Assembly (NCBI GenBank): GCA_003529325.1
Contig: DPVW01000176.1
Coordinates: forward strand, 12,209-23,548
Reading direction: 5' to 3'
DNA length: 11,340 bases
From: Candidatus Latescibacterota bacterium
Lineage (GTDB): Bacteria; Latescibacterota; UBA2968; UBA8231
Shown here: piece after piece, positions 1-6,313 of the stretch
Layout of the letters: every line of letters starts with the position of its first letter
How positions within the stretch are numbered: the stretch's first letter is position 1
Notes under the pieces: model-generated
Databases searched by the model: none
Seen by the model: only the letters and a program-made list of their open reading frames with translations
Told to the model about the DNA's origin: nothing
Translations under genes and position numbers: made by a program

Positions 1-768
1 GAATGGCAGGCGACCACCCCAGACATCGAAGCTGGTCGTAATCGTACCGATGGCGCCACTGGCAAATTGCATCGTTCCCGCCACGTGGGTCGGCACATCA
101 ACTGTAATCTTCTCGCCGTATTTTGGCTGACTGGTGATCGTGCGTTCGGGGAACGTGATCCTCGTCATTGCCGTCACTCGTTGCACCGGGCCGAGTAGGA
201 ATACCAGTGCCGTGAGGTAATAGGGGCCCATATCAAACATCGGTCCCCCGCCGGCCTTGTAGTAGAAGGCCGGATCGGGATGCCAACTCTCGTGTCCGCG
301 TCCCATCATGTACGCAGAGGCCGCCACGGGTTCACCGATCCAACCGTCGTCTATCAGCTTGCGACAGGTCTGGATTCCCCCTCCAAGAAAAGTATCCGGT
401 GCCCCACCCAGGAGCCCGCCTCTTGCCTCGGCTAGATCGACGAGACGTTTGCCGTCTTCCCTGCTCACCGAGAGGGGCTTCTCGTTGTAGGCCGACTTTC
501 CTGCCTCCAGGGCCCTCGCCGACACTTCATAGTGAGCCGCCGGGATCGTCAGATTGACGACGATGTCGATCTGTTCATCGGCTAACAGTTCATCTACGGA
601 GCAGGCCCGGGGAACATCGAACTCCTCTGCGCGCGCCTGGGCCCTGGCGAGATCGATATCGGCACATGCCACCACATTCAGAATTGGCCAGTCCTTAGAA
701 ATTTTCAGATACGCACCACTGATCGTCCCACAGCCTACGATGCCGATGTTCGTCTTCTCAGCCACCAC
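1..768 (-). CDS. Gfo/Idh/MocA family NAD(P)-dependent oxidoreductase, 5' part (runs off left edge)
   Basis: About 255 residues are visible, and the reading frame is open to base 1, so the C-terminus is missing. The N-terminus has the dinucleotide-binding fingerprint GIVGCGTIS (residues 8-16) and an acidic residue after the second strand (ACAD, 33-36). The family signature EKP lies at residues 95-97 (NEKPLS), whose Lys is normally catalytic. [14 protein letters not shown] stretch typical of the substrate domain follows. Members oxidise or reduce sugars, inositols and related polyols in the cytoplasm; the substrate here cannot be read. Translation starts at one of two consecutive GTG codons (768-766 or 765-763). 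An AAGGGG Shine-Dalgarno lies 4 or 7 bases upstream of them, so the second GTG is equally good. It is divergent from the di-haem cytochrome operon and shares its operator-rich intergenic region. The family call is firm; the function is not. Confidence 0.93.
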   Translation of the reverse strand, partial: MVAEKTNIGIVGCGTISGAYLKISKDWPILNVVACADIDLARAQARAEEFDVPRACSVDELLADEQIDIVVNLTIPAAHYEVSARALEAGKSAYNEKPLSVSREDGKRLVDLAEARGGLLGGAPDTFLGGGIQTCRKLIDDGWIGEPVAASAYMMGRGHESWHPDPAFYYKAGGGPMFDMGPYYLTALVFLLGPVQRVTAMTRITFPERTITSQPKYGEKITVDVPTHVAGTMQFASGAIGTITTSFDVWGGRLPF

Positions 769-839
769 TCTTCCCCTTTGTTGTTGAATGAGAGTCGGTA
801 GTGTAGGCAGTCCCGCAGGCGTCGGACAGACGGGACGAG

Positions 840-855
840 TTTAGTCGTGGGTAAA
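840..855. promoter_or_regulatory. Putative operator box 1 (TTTAGTCGTGGGTAAA)
   Basis: Imperfect 16-bp palindrome, 5 of 8 arm positions complementary, with conserved TTTA/TAAA ends. It matches box 3 at 14 of 16 positions. It is the box nearest the divergent Gfo/Idh/MocA gene, ending upstream of its GTG start. It is probably a transcription-factor site; the regulator is not encoded in the window. Confidence 0.6.
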
Positions 856-862
856 ATTTCGA

Positions 863-878
863 TTTAGGCTTGTCTAAA
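863..878. promoter_or_regulatory. Putative operator box 2 (TTTAGGCTTGTCTAAA)
   Basis: Imperfect 16-bp palindrome with perfect TTTAG/CTAAA outer arms and 6 of 8 arm positions complementary. Its centre lies 23 bp from that of box 1, about two helical turns. The TTTAGG...CTAAA form is reminiscent of DtxR/MntR-type metalloregulator boxes, but that is resemblance from memory only. Confidence 0.62.
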
Positions 879-896
879 GATGCACACCTGCATAGG

Positions 897-912
897 TTTA
901 GTCGCGGCTAAA
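897..912. promoter_or_regulatory. Putative operator box 3 (TTTAGTCGCGGCTAAA)
   Basis: The most symmetrical of the three boxes: 7 of 8 arm positions are complementary. Its centre is 34 bp from box 2. It ends 31 bases before the probable ATG of the di-haem cytochrome gene, a position where a bound repressor would cover the promoter or early transcript region of the plus-strand operon. I could not define -35/-10 elements with confidence here. Confidence 0.65.
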
Positions 913-943
913 TATTCATCCCTTCTTGCGGAGTTGTGAGTCC

Positions 944-2164
944 ATGATTTTTCGACGATGGTGCCTACTTACAGGTGCAATCTGTCTGCTCCTGGCAGGC
1001 CTCGGTTGCGACTCTCTGATGACGTCGGCGCCAACTGCGGGTGACGATTTTGCCTCGCCAGTCGACGGCCTCGACACGGACCTGAGTCTTGTTTTTCTAC
1101 AGGGCGACGAAAACTTCGCCAAGGCTTTCACCGTTGCCGAAGGCCTTGGCCCGATTTTTAACAATGTCAGCTGTGAGGGATGTCACCCCGGCGACGGTCG
1201 CGGCTCACCGGCGACAGGGTTCTTCCGTTTCAGCAAGGACGGCGATCTGCTGATCGACAACGGCGGCCCCCAGCACCAGGACAGAGTCATCGCTGGCGCT
1301 CGTCTGATCCCGGAGACTGTCCCTGAGGACGCCGACCGATCCTTCCGTATACCACCCGTTGTTTTTGGCACGGGTCTAATCGAGGCCATAGACGAGGCGA
1401 CGATCCTGGCCCTTGCCGACCCTGATGATGCGGACGGCGATGGCATCTCGGGTCGGCCTAACTGGGTGACTGCCGCCCCCTGGGTCCCTTATAGCCACGT
1501 TGGCGGCGGCGCTGGGCCACAACTGGGACGCTTCTCGCGCAAGGCTCAGGTCTCCTCTCTGCTGCAACAGGTGACCGAGGCCTATAACCAGGACATGGGG
1601 ATCACCAGCGACTTCCTGCCGGAGGAAAACTTCCATGCACAACGCAGCACGACCGTCGTCGTTGGCGACGTAGCGCCCGATCCTGAGATCTCAGCAGCGA
1701 CGGTGCTGCAAACGACGATGTATGTGCGCTTGCTGGCACCACCTCGACGCGGGAAACTGACAGATGCGGTGCAACGGGGTGACGGAATGTTCAACAGTAT
1801 CGGCTGCGCCAATTGCCATGTGCCCTCGTTGCAGACCGGCGCCCATGAGATCCCGCAGTTGAGTCAGCAATCAGCACCACTCTATTCCGATCTGCTGCTG
1901 CACGACATGGGCCCGGGGTTGGCCGATGACCGACCGGATGGCGACGCCACGGGAACCGAGTGGCGCACCACCCCCTTGTGGGGCACACGCCTTGTCCCCG
2001 ACTTCTTGGGTGGCCACGAGTTCTATCTGCATGATGGTTCCGCTACGTCCTTGCACGAGGCAATTCTCGCCCATGGAGGGGAAGCCCAATCCGCCCGGGA
2101 CGCCTACGCTGGAATGGGGGCCGCCGCCCAGGACGACCTCGTCGCCTTTCTGAAGTCCCTGTGA
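944..2164 (+). CDS. Di-haem c-type cytochrome lipoprotein, DUF1111 / COG3488 'thiol oxidoreductase-like' family
   Basis: The protein has 406 residues from ATG 944. The N-terminus is hydrophobic after two Arg and ends in a lipobox LAGLGC (Cys 22), so it should be a lipid-anchored envelope protein. Two c-type haem sites are visible: CEGCH (residues 77-81) and CANCH (288-292). A DPDDADGDGISG segment (about 160-171) resembles a calcium-type acidic loop. The C-terminal LLHDMGPGLADD, TEWRTTPLWG, FYLHDG and EAILAHGGEA blocks are hallmarks of the DUF1111 di-haem family, distantly related to di-haem peroxidases. The physiological substrate of this family is not settled. An upstream in-frame TTG (926) would add six residues; ATG 944 gives a cleaner signal peptide and has GGAG ten bases upstream. 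It is the first gene of an operon, overlapping the Rieske gene by 4 bp, and lies behind three operator-like boxes. Confidence 0.92.
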   Translation: MIFRRWCLLTGAICLLLAGLGCDSLMTSAPTAGDDFASPVDGLDTDLSLVFLQGDENFAKAFTVAEGLGPIFNNVSCEGCHPGDGRGSPATGFFRFSKDGDLLIDNGGPQHQDRVIAGARLIPETVPEDADRSFRIPPVVFGTGLIEAIDEATILALADPDDADGDGISGRPNWVTAAPWVPYSHVGGGAGPQLGRFSRKAQVSSLLQQVTEAYNQDMGITSDFLPEENFHAQRSTTVVVGDVAPDPEISAATVLQTTMYVRLLAPPRRGKLTDAVQRGDGMFNSIGCANCHVPSLQTGAHEIPQLSQQSAPLYSDLLLHDMGPGLADDRPDGDATGTEWRTTPLWGTRLVPDFLGGHEFYLHDGSATSLHEAILAHGGEAQSARDAYAGMGAAAQDDLVAFLKSL

Positions 2165-2604
2165 GGTCGAGCGCGCCAGCCTCTGGCGCTCGACGGCACT
2201 TTCTGCGCGCCGCCGCCGGCTGCAGCCTCACATCTTTGTGGACGATCTCGGCCTGTGCCAGCGTGCCCACCCTGCACGCTGCGGCGCAGTCCGGTCGTGT
2301 ACGACTTGCCCGGCAGGAGCTGGACGCCACCTTCGGTGACGGCCATGCGCTACTGCTGCAGGTCGACAATCTGCCCGAAGACATCCACGTCGTACGCGAT
2401 GCCGGTGGTGATCTACTCGCCGTAGGCACCACCTGTACCCATCTCGGCTGCCAGGTGCGCCCAGCGAACAGATTCTTCCGCTGCCCCTGCCACGGATCGA
2501 CTTTCACATTCGCCGGTGACGTGGTCCGTGGGCCGGCTACCAAGCCCCTCTCCCGCTACGCTTTGAACGTCATCAATGACTATATCGAAATCGAGTTGCC
2601 ATGA
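2161..2604 (+). CDS. Rieske [2Fe-2S] protein with Tat-like signal and possible lipobox
   Basis: This 147-residue protein carries both Rieske boxes: CTHLGC (residues 92-97) and CPCHGS (108-113). Cys92/His94 and Cys108/His111 would bind the 2Fe-2S cluster. Cys97 and Cys110 would form the stabilising disulfide found in high-potential Rieske proteins of bc1/b6f complexes and arsenite oxidase. The N-terminus has RRHFLRAAAG (11-20), close to the twin-arginine motif, then a hydrophobic run ending ISAC (Cys 32), which fits a lipobox. The folded domain is therefore probably exported by Tat and membrane-anchored. No cytochrome b or molybdopterin partner is adjacent; the partners on offer are the di-haem lipoprotein and the porin. 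The GTG start overlaps the upstream TGA as GTGA, and its stop overlaps the next ATG as ATGA, so translation is probably coupled on both sides. The fold is certain, the partner inferred. Confidence 0.94.
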   Translation: MRSSAPASGARRHFLRAAAGCSLTSLWTISACASVPTLHAAAQSGRVRLARQELDATFGDGHALLLQVDNLPEDIHVVRDAGGDLLAVGTTCTHLGCQVRPANRFFRCPCHGSTFTFAGDVVRGPATKPLSRYALNVINDYIEIELP

Positions 2605-3761
2605 AGAGCCAAAGGATACCCGCCGCTCTGTTCACACTCACACTCACTCTCGCCTCGGCCCTCAGCGCCCAGGACCCCGCGGATCGTCCCTTCGTTTCGG
2701 GAGGCATCACCGACAAGCCCTTCATCGGTAAGGCCGGCCGCACCGCCGTCGGCGGCTACACGGAGACACACTTTCGCTGGGAACGCGAGGCGGGGATCAC
2801 CGAAGAACTCACCTTCGACATGAAGCGCTTCAATCTGTTCGTCTATGCGCCCATCTCCGATCGGTTGCGGGTTGCAGCTGAGATCGAATTTGAGGAGAAG
2901 GGGGAGGAGATCGTTCTCGAAGCAGCTCTTGTCGACTTCGAAGTGCATCCTGCAGCGACATTTCGCGCCGGCATCCTGCTGGCGCCATTGGGGCGCTTCA
3001 ACATCGCCCATGATTCACCGGCGAACGACCTGACAGACCGGCCACTGGTCAATACGGAACTCATCGGCACCGCTTTATCCGAAGCCGGCATGGGTTTGTA
3101 TGGCGCCCTGTTCCCCTCTGCCGACAGTCGTGTCACCTACGAGATCTATGCCGTCAATGGCTTCCATGACGGAGTCGCACTCGGCGATGCGGCGGGTACG
3201 CGGATCCCGGCAGGAAAGGACAACGTGGAGGACAACAACAATCGACCCGCCTTCACCGGTCGCCTCGCCTTCAGTCCGGGCCCTGTCGGAGAATTCGGTC
3301 TGTCTTTGCACACGGGACCATACAACACGTGGGAGATCGACGGTCTAACGGTTGATAAACAGCGCGACCTGACACTCTTCGTCATCGACGGTGACGTCAG
3401 TTGGCGCCGCTTCCAGTTCCTCGGCGAGTTCGCCAGCGCCTCGATCGACGTACCGGCGGCGAGTTCGTTGCTCGCCGATGGGCAAAGTGGCTTCTATCTG
3501 CAGGGCAACACGGATTTCGGTAAGGGATGGCTGACGACGCTGCCCGACTCCGAGTTCACCGCTGTTGCCCGCTGGGGACGTGTGGACTTTGATACCGACA
3601 TCGATGGCGACAGCCAGGACCGACTGACGCTGGGGGTCAATCTGCGCCCCGTATCCGACGCCGTCTTCAAGATCGACTATCAGAGAAATTGGGTACGGGA
3701 CCGCTTCGACAACGAGACAGAATCCGCTGCTCTGCTGTTCAGCGTTGCCACATACTTCTGA
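2601..3761 (+). CDS. Outer-membrane beta-barrel porin (OprO/OprP-like)
   Basis: The protein has 386 residues. A Sec signal peptide (Lys/Arg start, hydrophobic residues 7-22) has a likely cleavage at ALSA|QDP. The mature part alternates polar and hydrophobic residues in short strands (for example GYTETHFRWE, LRVAAEIEFEE, RVTYEIYAVNGF) and has Asp/Gly-rich loops. It ends VATYF with a terminal Phe, the usual recognition signal for barrel assembly. Length and pattern suit the phosphate-selective porin O/P superfamily, where strands lead with an N-terminal segment such as MKRFNLFVYAPI. Substrate specificity cannot be inferred and phosphate should not be assumed. ATG 2601 overlaps the Rieske stop by 4 bp with only a weak Shine-Dalgarno, consistent with translational coupling. 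Being encoded with two redox lipoproteins suggests a common envelope role. Confidence 0.8.
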   Translation: MKSQRIPAALFTLTLTLASALSAQDPADRPFVSGGITDKPFIGKAGRTAVGGYTETHFRWEREAGITEELTFDMKRFNLFVYAPISDRLRVAAEIEFEEKGEEIVLEAALVDFEVHPAATFRAGILLAPLGRFNIAHDSPANDLTDRPLVNTELIGTALSEAGMGLYGALFPSADSRVTYEIYAVNGFHDGVALGDAAGTRIPAGKDNVEDNNNRPAFTGRLAFSPGPVGEFGLSLHTGPYNTWEIDGLTVDKQRDLTLFVIDGDVSWRRFQFLGEFASASIDVPAASSLLADGQSGFYLQGNTDFGKGWLTTLPDSEFTAVARWGRVDFDTDIDGDSQDRLTLGVNLRPVSDAVFKIDYQRNWVRDRFDNETESAALLFSVATYF

Positions 3762-3776
3762 GCGGAAGATCGTTAA

Positions 3777-5039
3777 ATGAACAAGGTGGCTGAGGATCTG
3801 GTGGTACGCGCCGGCTACCTGGTCGATGGGACCGGTCGAGCCACACAGAGCAACAGCGCGGTATGGATACAGAGTGGCCGCATCCGCGCCCTGGGTGATG
3901 CCCCCCGGATCGAACAGGACGCAGCCCCCACGACACGACGCATCGATCTCGGCGACGATGCCTGTCTGGCGCCTGGACTGATCGACGGTCACACCCATCT
4001 GAGTCTGGCCGGTGATGGCAGGCCATATACTGAGATGTTCTCGGAATCGGACGAGATGATGGTCCTCACGGGGGCACTCAATCTGCGCCTCCACCTGCAC
4101 GCCGGGATCACGACGATCCGTGAACACGGCGCTCGCAACCGAGTTGGTTTTACGCTGAAGGATGGCCTCGGCCGTGGGTATATCCCCGGTCCCAGGATGC
4201 TGGTCTCCGGTCGACCGATCACCTGCACGGGGGGCCACTTTCACATGTGCAATGAAACCGCCGATGGGGAACAGGAGATTAGGGCATCCGTCCGTCGCCT
4301 CGTCCACGAGGGGGCTGACTATATCAAGATCATGGCCTCCGGTGGCGGCACAGCTGGAACCGATCCGACACGCGCCTCCTACTCCGTCGCTGAATTACAT
4401 GCCGCCGTGCACGAGGCCCATCATTTTCACCGCCTGACGGCGGCACACTGTCGCGCCAAGGAGTCGATGGTGCACGCCGTGGAAGCCGGCATCGATCTGA
4501 TGGAACATGCTGAATTCCTCGAACCGGATGGCGACCTCCACTTCGATCCGGACCTGGCCCAGAAGATGGCTGAAAGTGGCATCTGGATCAGCCCCACCCT
4601 GCAGGCCTGGTGTCGCTGGCCCCAGGTTGTAGAGCTGCGCCGGCGACGAGACACAGCAGAGGCTACACCCGCCGACCTGGCGGAATTACAGTCGCTGGAG
4701 ACTCGTGCCGGTGGACGACTCGACGTCATGCGCCGCATGCTCGACATCGTGGGTAAGGAACGGATCGTGCCAGGCACCGATTCCGGCGTCAACGACCTCG
4801 CCTTCGGTCATCTGGACTATGATCTGGAGTTACTCGTTGAAGTGGGCTTCACGCCGGCGGAAGCGTTGGAGTCGGCGACTCGTGTCAGTGCCGAAGCGGT
4901 GGGGCTGCAAGCGGAAATCGGCACCCTCGAGGTGGGACGCATCGCCGATCTGGTCGCATTTGCCGGAGATCCGACAAAGGATATCAGCAACCTATCAAAC
5001 CTGGTTGCCGTATTTCAGTCAGGTCAGCGTGTACTCTGA
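3777..5039 (+). CDS. Metal-dependent amidohydrolase (imidazolonepropionase/prolidase-like, COG1228 type)
   Basis: This 420-residue protein has the full amidohydrolase metal set. The HxH motif is in LIDGHTHLS (His72, His74). Lys184 in YIKIMASGGG is the position usually carboxylated to bridge two metals. His224 (TAAHCRAK), His244 (MEHAE) and Asp335 (PGTDSG) complete the site. The N- and C-terminal segments (VDGTG; GTLEVGRIADLVAFAGDP) form the small beta-sandwich domain typical of the family. No signal peptide is visible, so it should be cytoplasmic, unlike the three genes before it. Substrates in this subgroup include dipeptides, imidazolones and other cyclic amides; none can be chosen here. 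It begins 15 bases after the porin stop with GGAAG 8 bases upstream of ATG, and is probably in the same operon. Its 3' end overlaps the convergent gene by 16 bp. Confidence 0.92.
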   Translation: MNKVAEDLVVRAGYLVDGTGRATQSNSAVWIQSGRIRALGDAPRIEQDAAPTTRRIDLGDDACLAPGLIDGHTHLSLAGDGRPYTEMFSESDEMMVLTGALNLRLHLHAGITTIREHGARNRVGFTLKDGLGRGYIPGPRMLVSGRPITCTGGHFHMCNETADGEQEIRASVRRLVHEGADYIKIMASGGGTAGTDPTRASYSVAELHAAVHEAHHFHRLTAAHCRAKESMVHAVEAGIDLMEHAEFLEPDGDLHFDPDLAQKMAESGIWISPTLQAWCRWPQVVELRRRRDTAEATPADLAELQSLETRAGGRLDVMRRMLDIVGKERIVPGTDSGVNDLAFGHLDYDLELLVEVGFTPAEALESATRVSAEAVGLQAEIGTLEVGRIADLVAFAGDPTKDISNLSNLVAVFQSGQRVL

Positions 5040-5545
5040 AGCAGGGCCACGGCACACAGCTCATAGCAGGCATCGACATCCGGTAATTCTTCGAGATACA
5101 CGGTGAAGCGCACGGGCAATCCGTTGTCGGGTAGTTTCTGCTCCCAGTATTCGGCGTAGGCTTTGGTATACGCCTGGCGAATCCGCTGCTTTTCGGCAGC
5201 GTATCCCTCGGGGTCCGTGATCGGACTCGGACTCTTCGGTGCAGCCCCAAAGGAATGCACCTCCAGGAAGTCGAGTTCCGCGAGACCGGAGCAGATCCCC
5301 GCCTCGCGCACATACATGTCCCACGTGTCAAAGGTGCGCGGAATCTCCCGTTCAGGGTCCATCCGCGCCGTATCATCGAGCTCGAGTTCGTTGGTTGCCG
5401 CCCGTGCACCCGTCATGCCGACGAAACGAATCTTCAGATCGCCATTGTCGAGTTCCTCCACCACCAGGTCGGAGAACAGACGATTCGTCGGCTTGCGGTA
5501 GTAGGTGACGCGACCACGCTTCTTGATCTCCCAATCCATCGACAT
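5024..5545 (-). CDS. Uncharacterised 173-aa protein
   Basis: I do not recognise this family. It is a soluble-looking, acidic protein of 173 residues with no signal peptide, membrane helix or metal-binding cluster. The first third (about 5-45) alternates in a way suggesting beta strands (RGRVTYYRK, FSDLVVEEL, DLKIRFVGM). Residues 112-137 are charged and helix-like, followed by a possible strand RFTVYLEEL (146-154). Conspicuous Trp/Tyr positions include DWEI, FDTWDMYVREAG and AEYWEQ. It is the last gene of a minus-strand run, 9 bases after the PhyH-family gene. AAAGGA lies 3 bases before ATG 5545 and 9 before the in-frame ATG 5539, so the shorter start (171 aa) is also plausible. It is real rather than a shadow: it has a ribosome site, sits in operon register, has sensible protein composition, and no better frame covers the same bases. 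Confidence 0.8.
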   Translation of the reverse strand: MSMDWEIKKRGRVTYYRKPTNRLFSDLVVEELDNGDLKIRFVGMTGARAATNELELDDTARMDPEREIPRTFDTWDMYVREAGICSGLAELDFLEVHSFGAAPKSPSPITDPEGYAAEKQRIRQAYTKAYAEYWEQKLPDNGLPVRFTVYLEELPDVDACYELCAVALLQSTR

Positions 5546-5554
5546 TCGTCCTTT

Positions 5555-6304
5555 TCAGTCGCCGTCCAGGTTGTGCACGGCGCAGGTGATCTGGTTCGGA
5601 CGCCGGAACAGGCGCCGCTTGTCTGCCTCGGGATGATCGAGCAGACGCCGGGGGAAAATCGTGTGTTCGCTCAGTGGCGGCTGACTGGCGTGGCCGTAAT
5701 AGACATGAACCGTCCGCCGTTCCCGTGTCGTTTTTCGTAGTCGTCCCGCGTGGCAGGACCCGCCGTTGAACAGCACCGCCGTGCCCGCCGCGCCAAGAAG
5801 ATCACGACCCGACCCGCCATCACAGACCGGCAGGTCGTCTGAGCGCTTGACGACTGATGCTTCGGGCACAACACTGAAACAGTGGGTCGATTCGTCCACG
5901 TTCGTCAGATAATAGACGACGGAGAGCCCGTAGATACCGAGTGGATGGTTCGGCTCGTGGCCCATGTCCCGATGCCAGTTCGTTGCGGGTGGCTCTTCGT
6001 CGATGGGAGCGCGAAACATGACCGAGTGTTCCTCACAGACGATATCTTCTCCCATCAACTCGGTGACCAGAGGCAGCACCTCTGGGTGGGTGATTCCCTC
6101 ATCCAGCGTCGGACAACTCAGCAACACATGCACGGACTGTGACCGACCGCCCTCACCGCGCTCCATCCACAGGCGACTGTATCGTCGGCGATGTTCCTCT
6201 ATGGCGATATTCCAGCTGTCAACTTGATGGGAAGTGAGCACGTCGGGAAGAACGAGGAAGCCGTCCCTCGCAAAATCCGTTATCTGCTGACGCCTGTCGT
6301 CCAC
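5555..6304 (-). CDS. Phytanoyl-CoA dioxygenase (PhyH) family Fe(II)/2-oxoglutarate oxygenase
   Basis: This 249-residue protein has the iron-binding facial triad: His111 and Asp113 in NWHRDMG and His185 in GGSCHAG. Arg196 is eleven residues after the last His, the spacing used to bind 2-oxoglutarate in human PhyH. The N-terminal FARDGFLVLPDVL is the usual family opening. Such enzymes hydroxylate small molecules using O2 and 2-oxoglutarate; bacterial members outside lipid metabolism are mostly unassigned, so neither phytanoyl-CoA nor another substrate should be assumed. The start is GTG 6304, without an obvious Shine-Dalgarno. It lies 9 bases after the stop of the GH109-like gene and is probably translated by coupling. 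The next gene downstream starts 9 bases after its stop. The catalytic residues all appear intact. Confidence 0.92.
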   Translation of the reverse strand: MDDRRQQITDFARDGFLVLPDVLTSHQVDSWNIAIEEHRRRYSRLWMERGEGGRSQSVHVLLSCPTLDEGITHPEVLPLVTELMGEDIVCEEHSVMFRAPIDEEPPATNWHRDMGHEPNHPLGIYGLSVVYYLTNVDESTHCFSVVPEASVVKRSDDLPVCDGGSGRDLLGAAGTAVLFNGGSCHAGRLRKTTRERRTVHVYYGHASQPPLSEHTIFPRRLLDHPEADKRRLFRRPNQITCAVHNLDGD

Positions 6305-6313
6305 GAGCCGTAG

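Noticed and set aside
926..943. TTG 926 as the start of the di-haem cytochrome
   Set aside because: It adds six polar residues including an extra Cys before the signal peptide and has no ribosome site. ATG 944 gives a normal lipoprotein signal.
781..943. Specific -35/-10 promoter hexamers in the divergent region
   Set aside because: TTGTCT (871-876), TAAAAT (852-857) and TACACT-like (minus strand) candidates exist, but none pairs with a good partner at 16-18 bp spacing, so no promoter is called.
2043..2543. 166-aa open frame on the minus strand
   Set aside because: It is antisense to the Rieske gene, with low-complexity Arg/Ser/Pro-rich translation typical of shadow frames.
3345..4307. 320-aa open frame on the minus strand
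   Set aside because: It lies antisense to the 3' half of the porin and the 5' half of the amidohydrolase, both with clear motifs and signals. Its translation shows no domain and it is a high-GC shadow frame.
5255..5740. 161-aa open frame on the plus strand opposite the PhyH and unknown genes
   Set aside because: It spans the junction of two minus-strand genes. The minus-strand PhyH frame holds the full catalytic triad, so this frame is a shadow.
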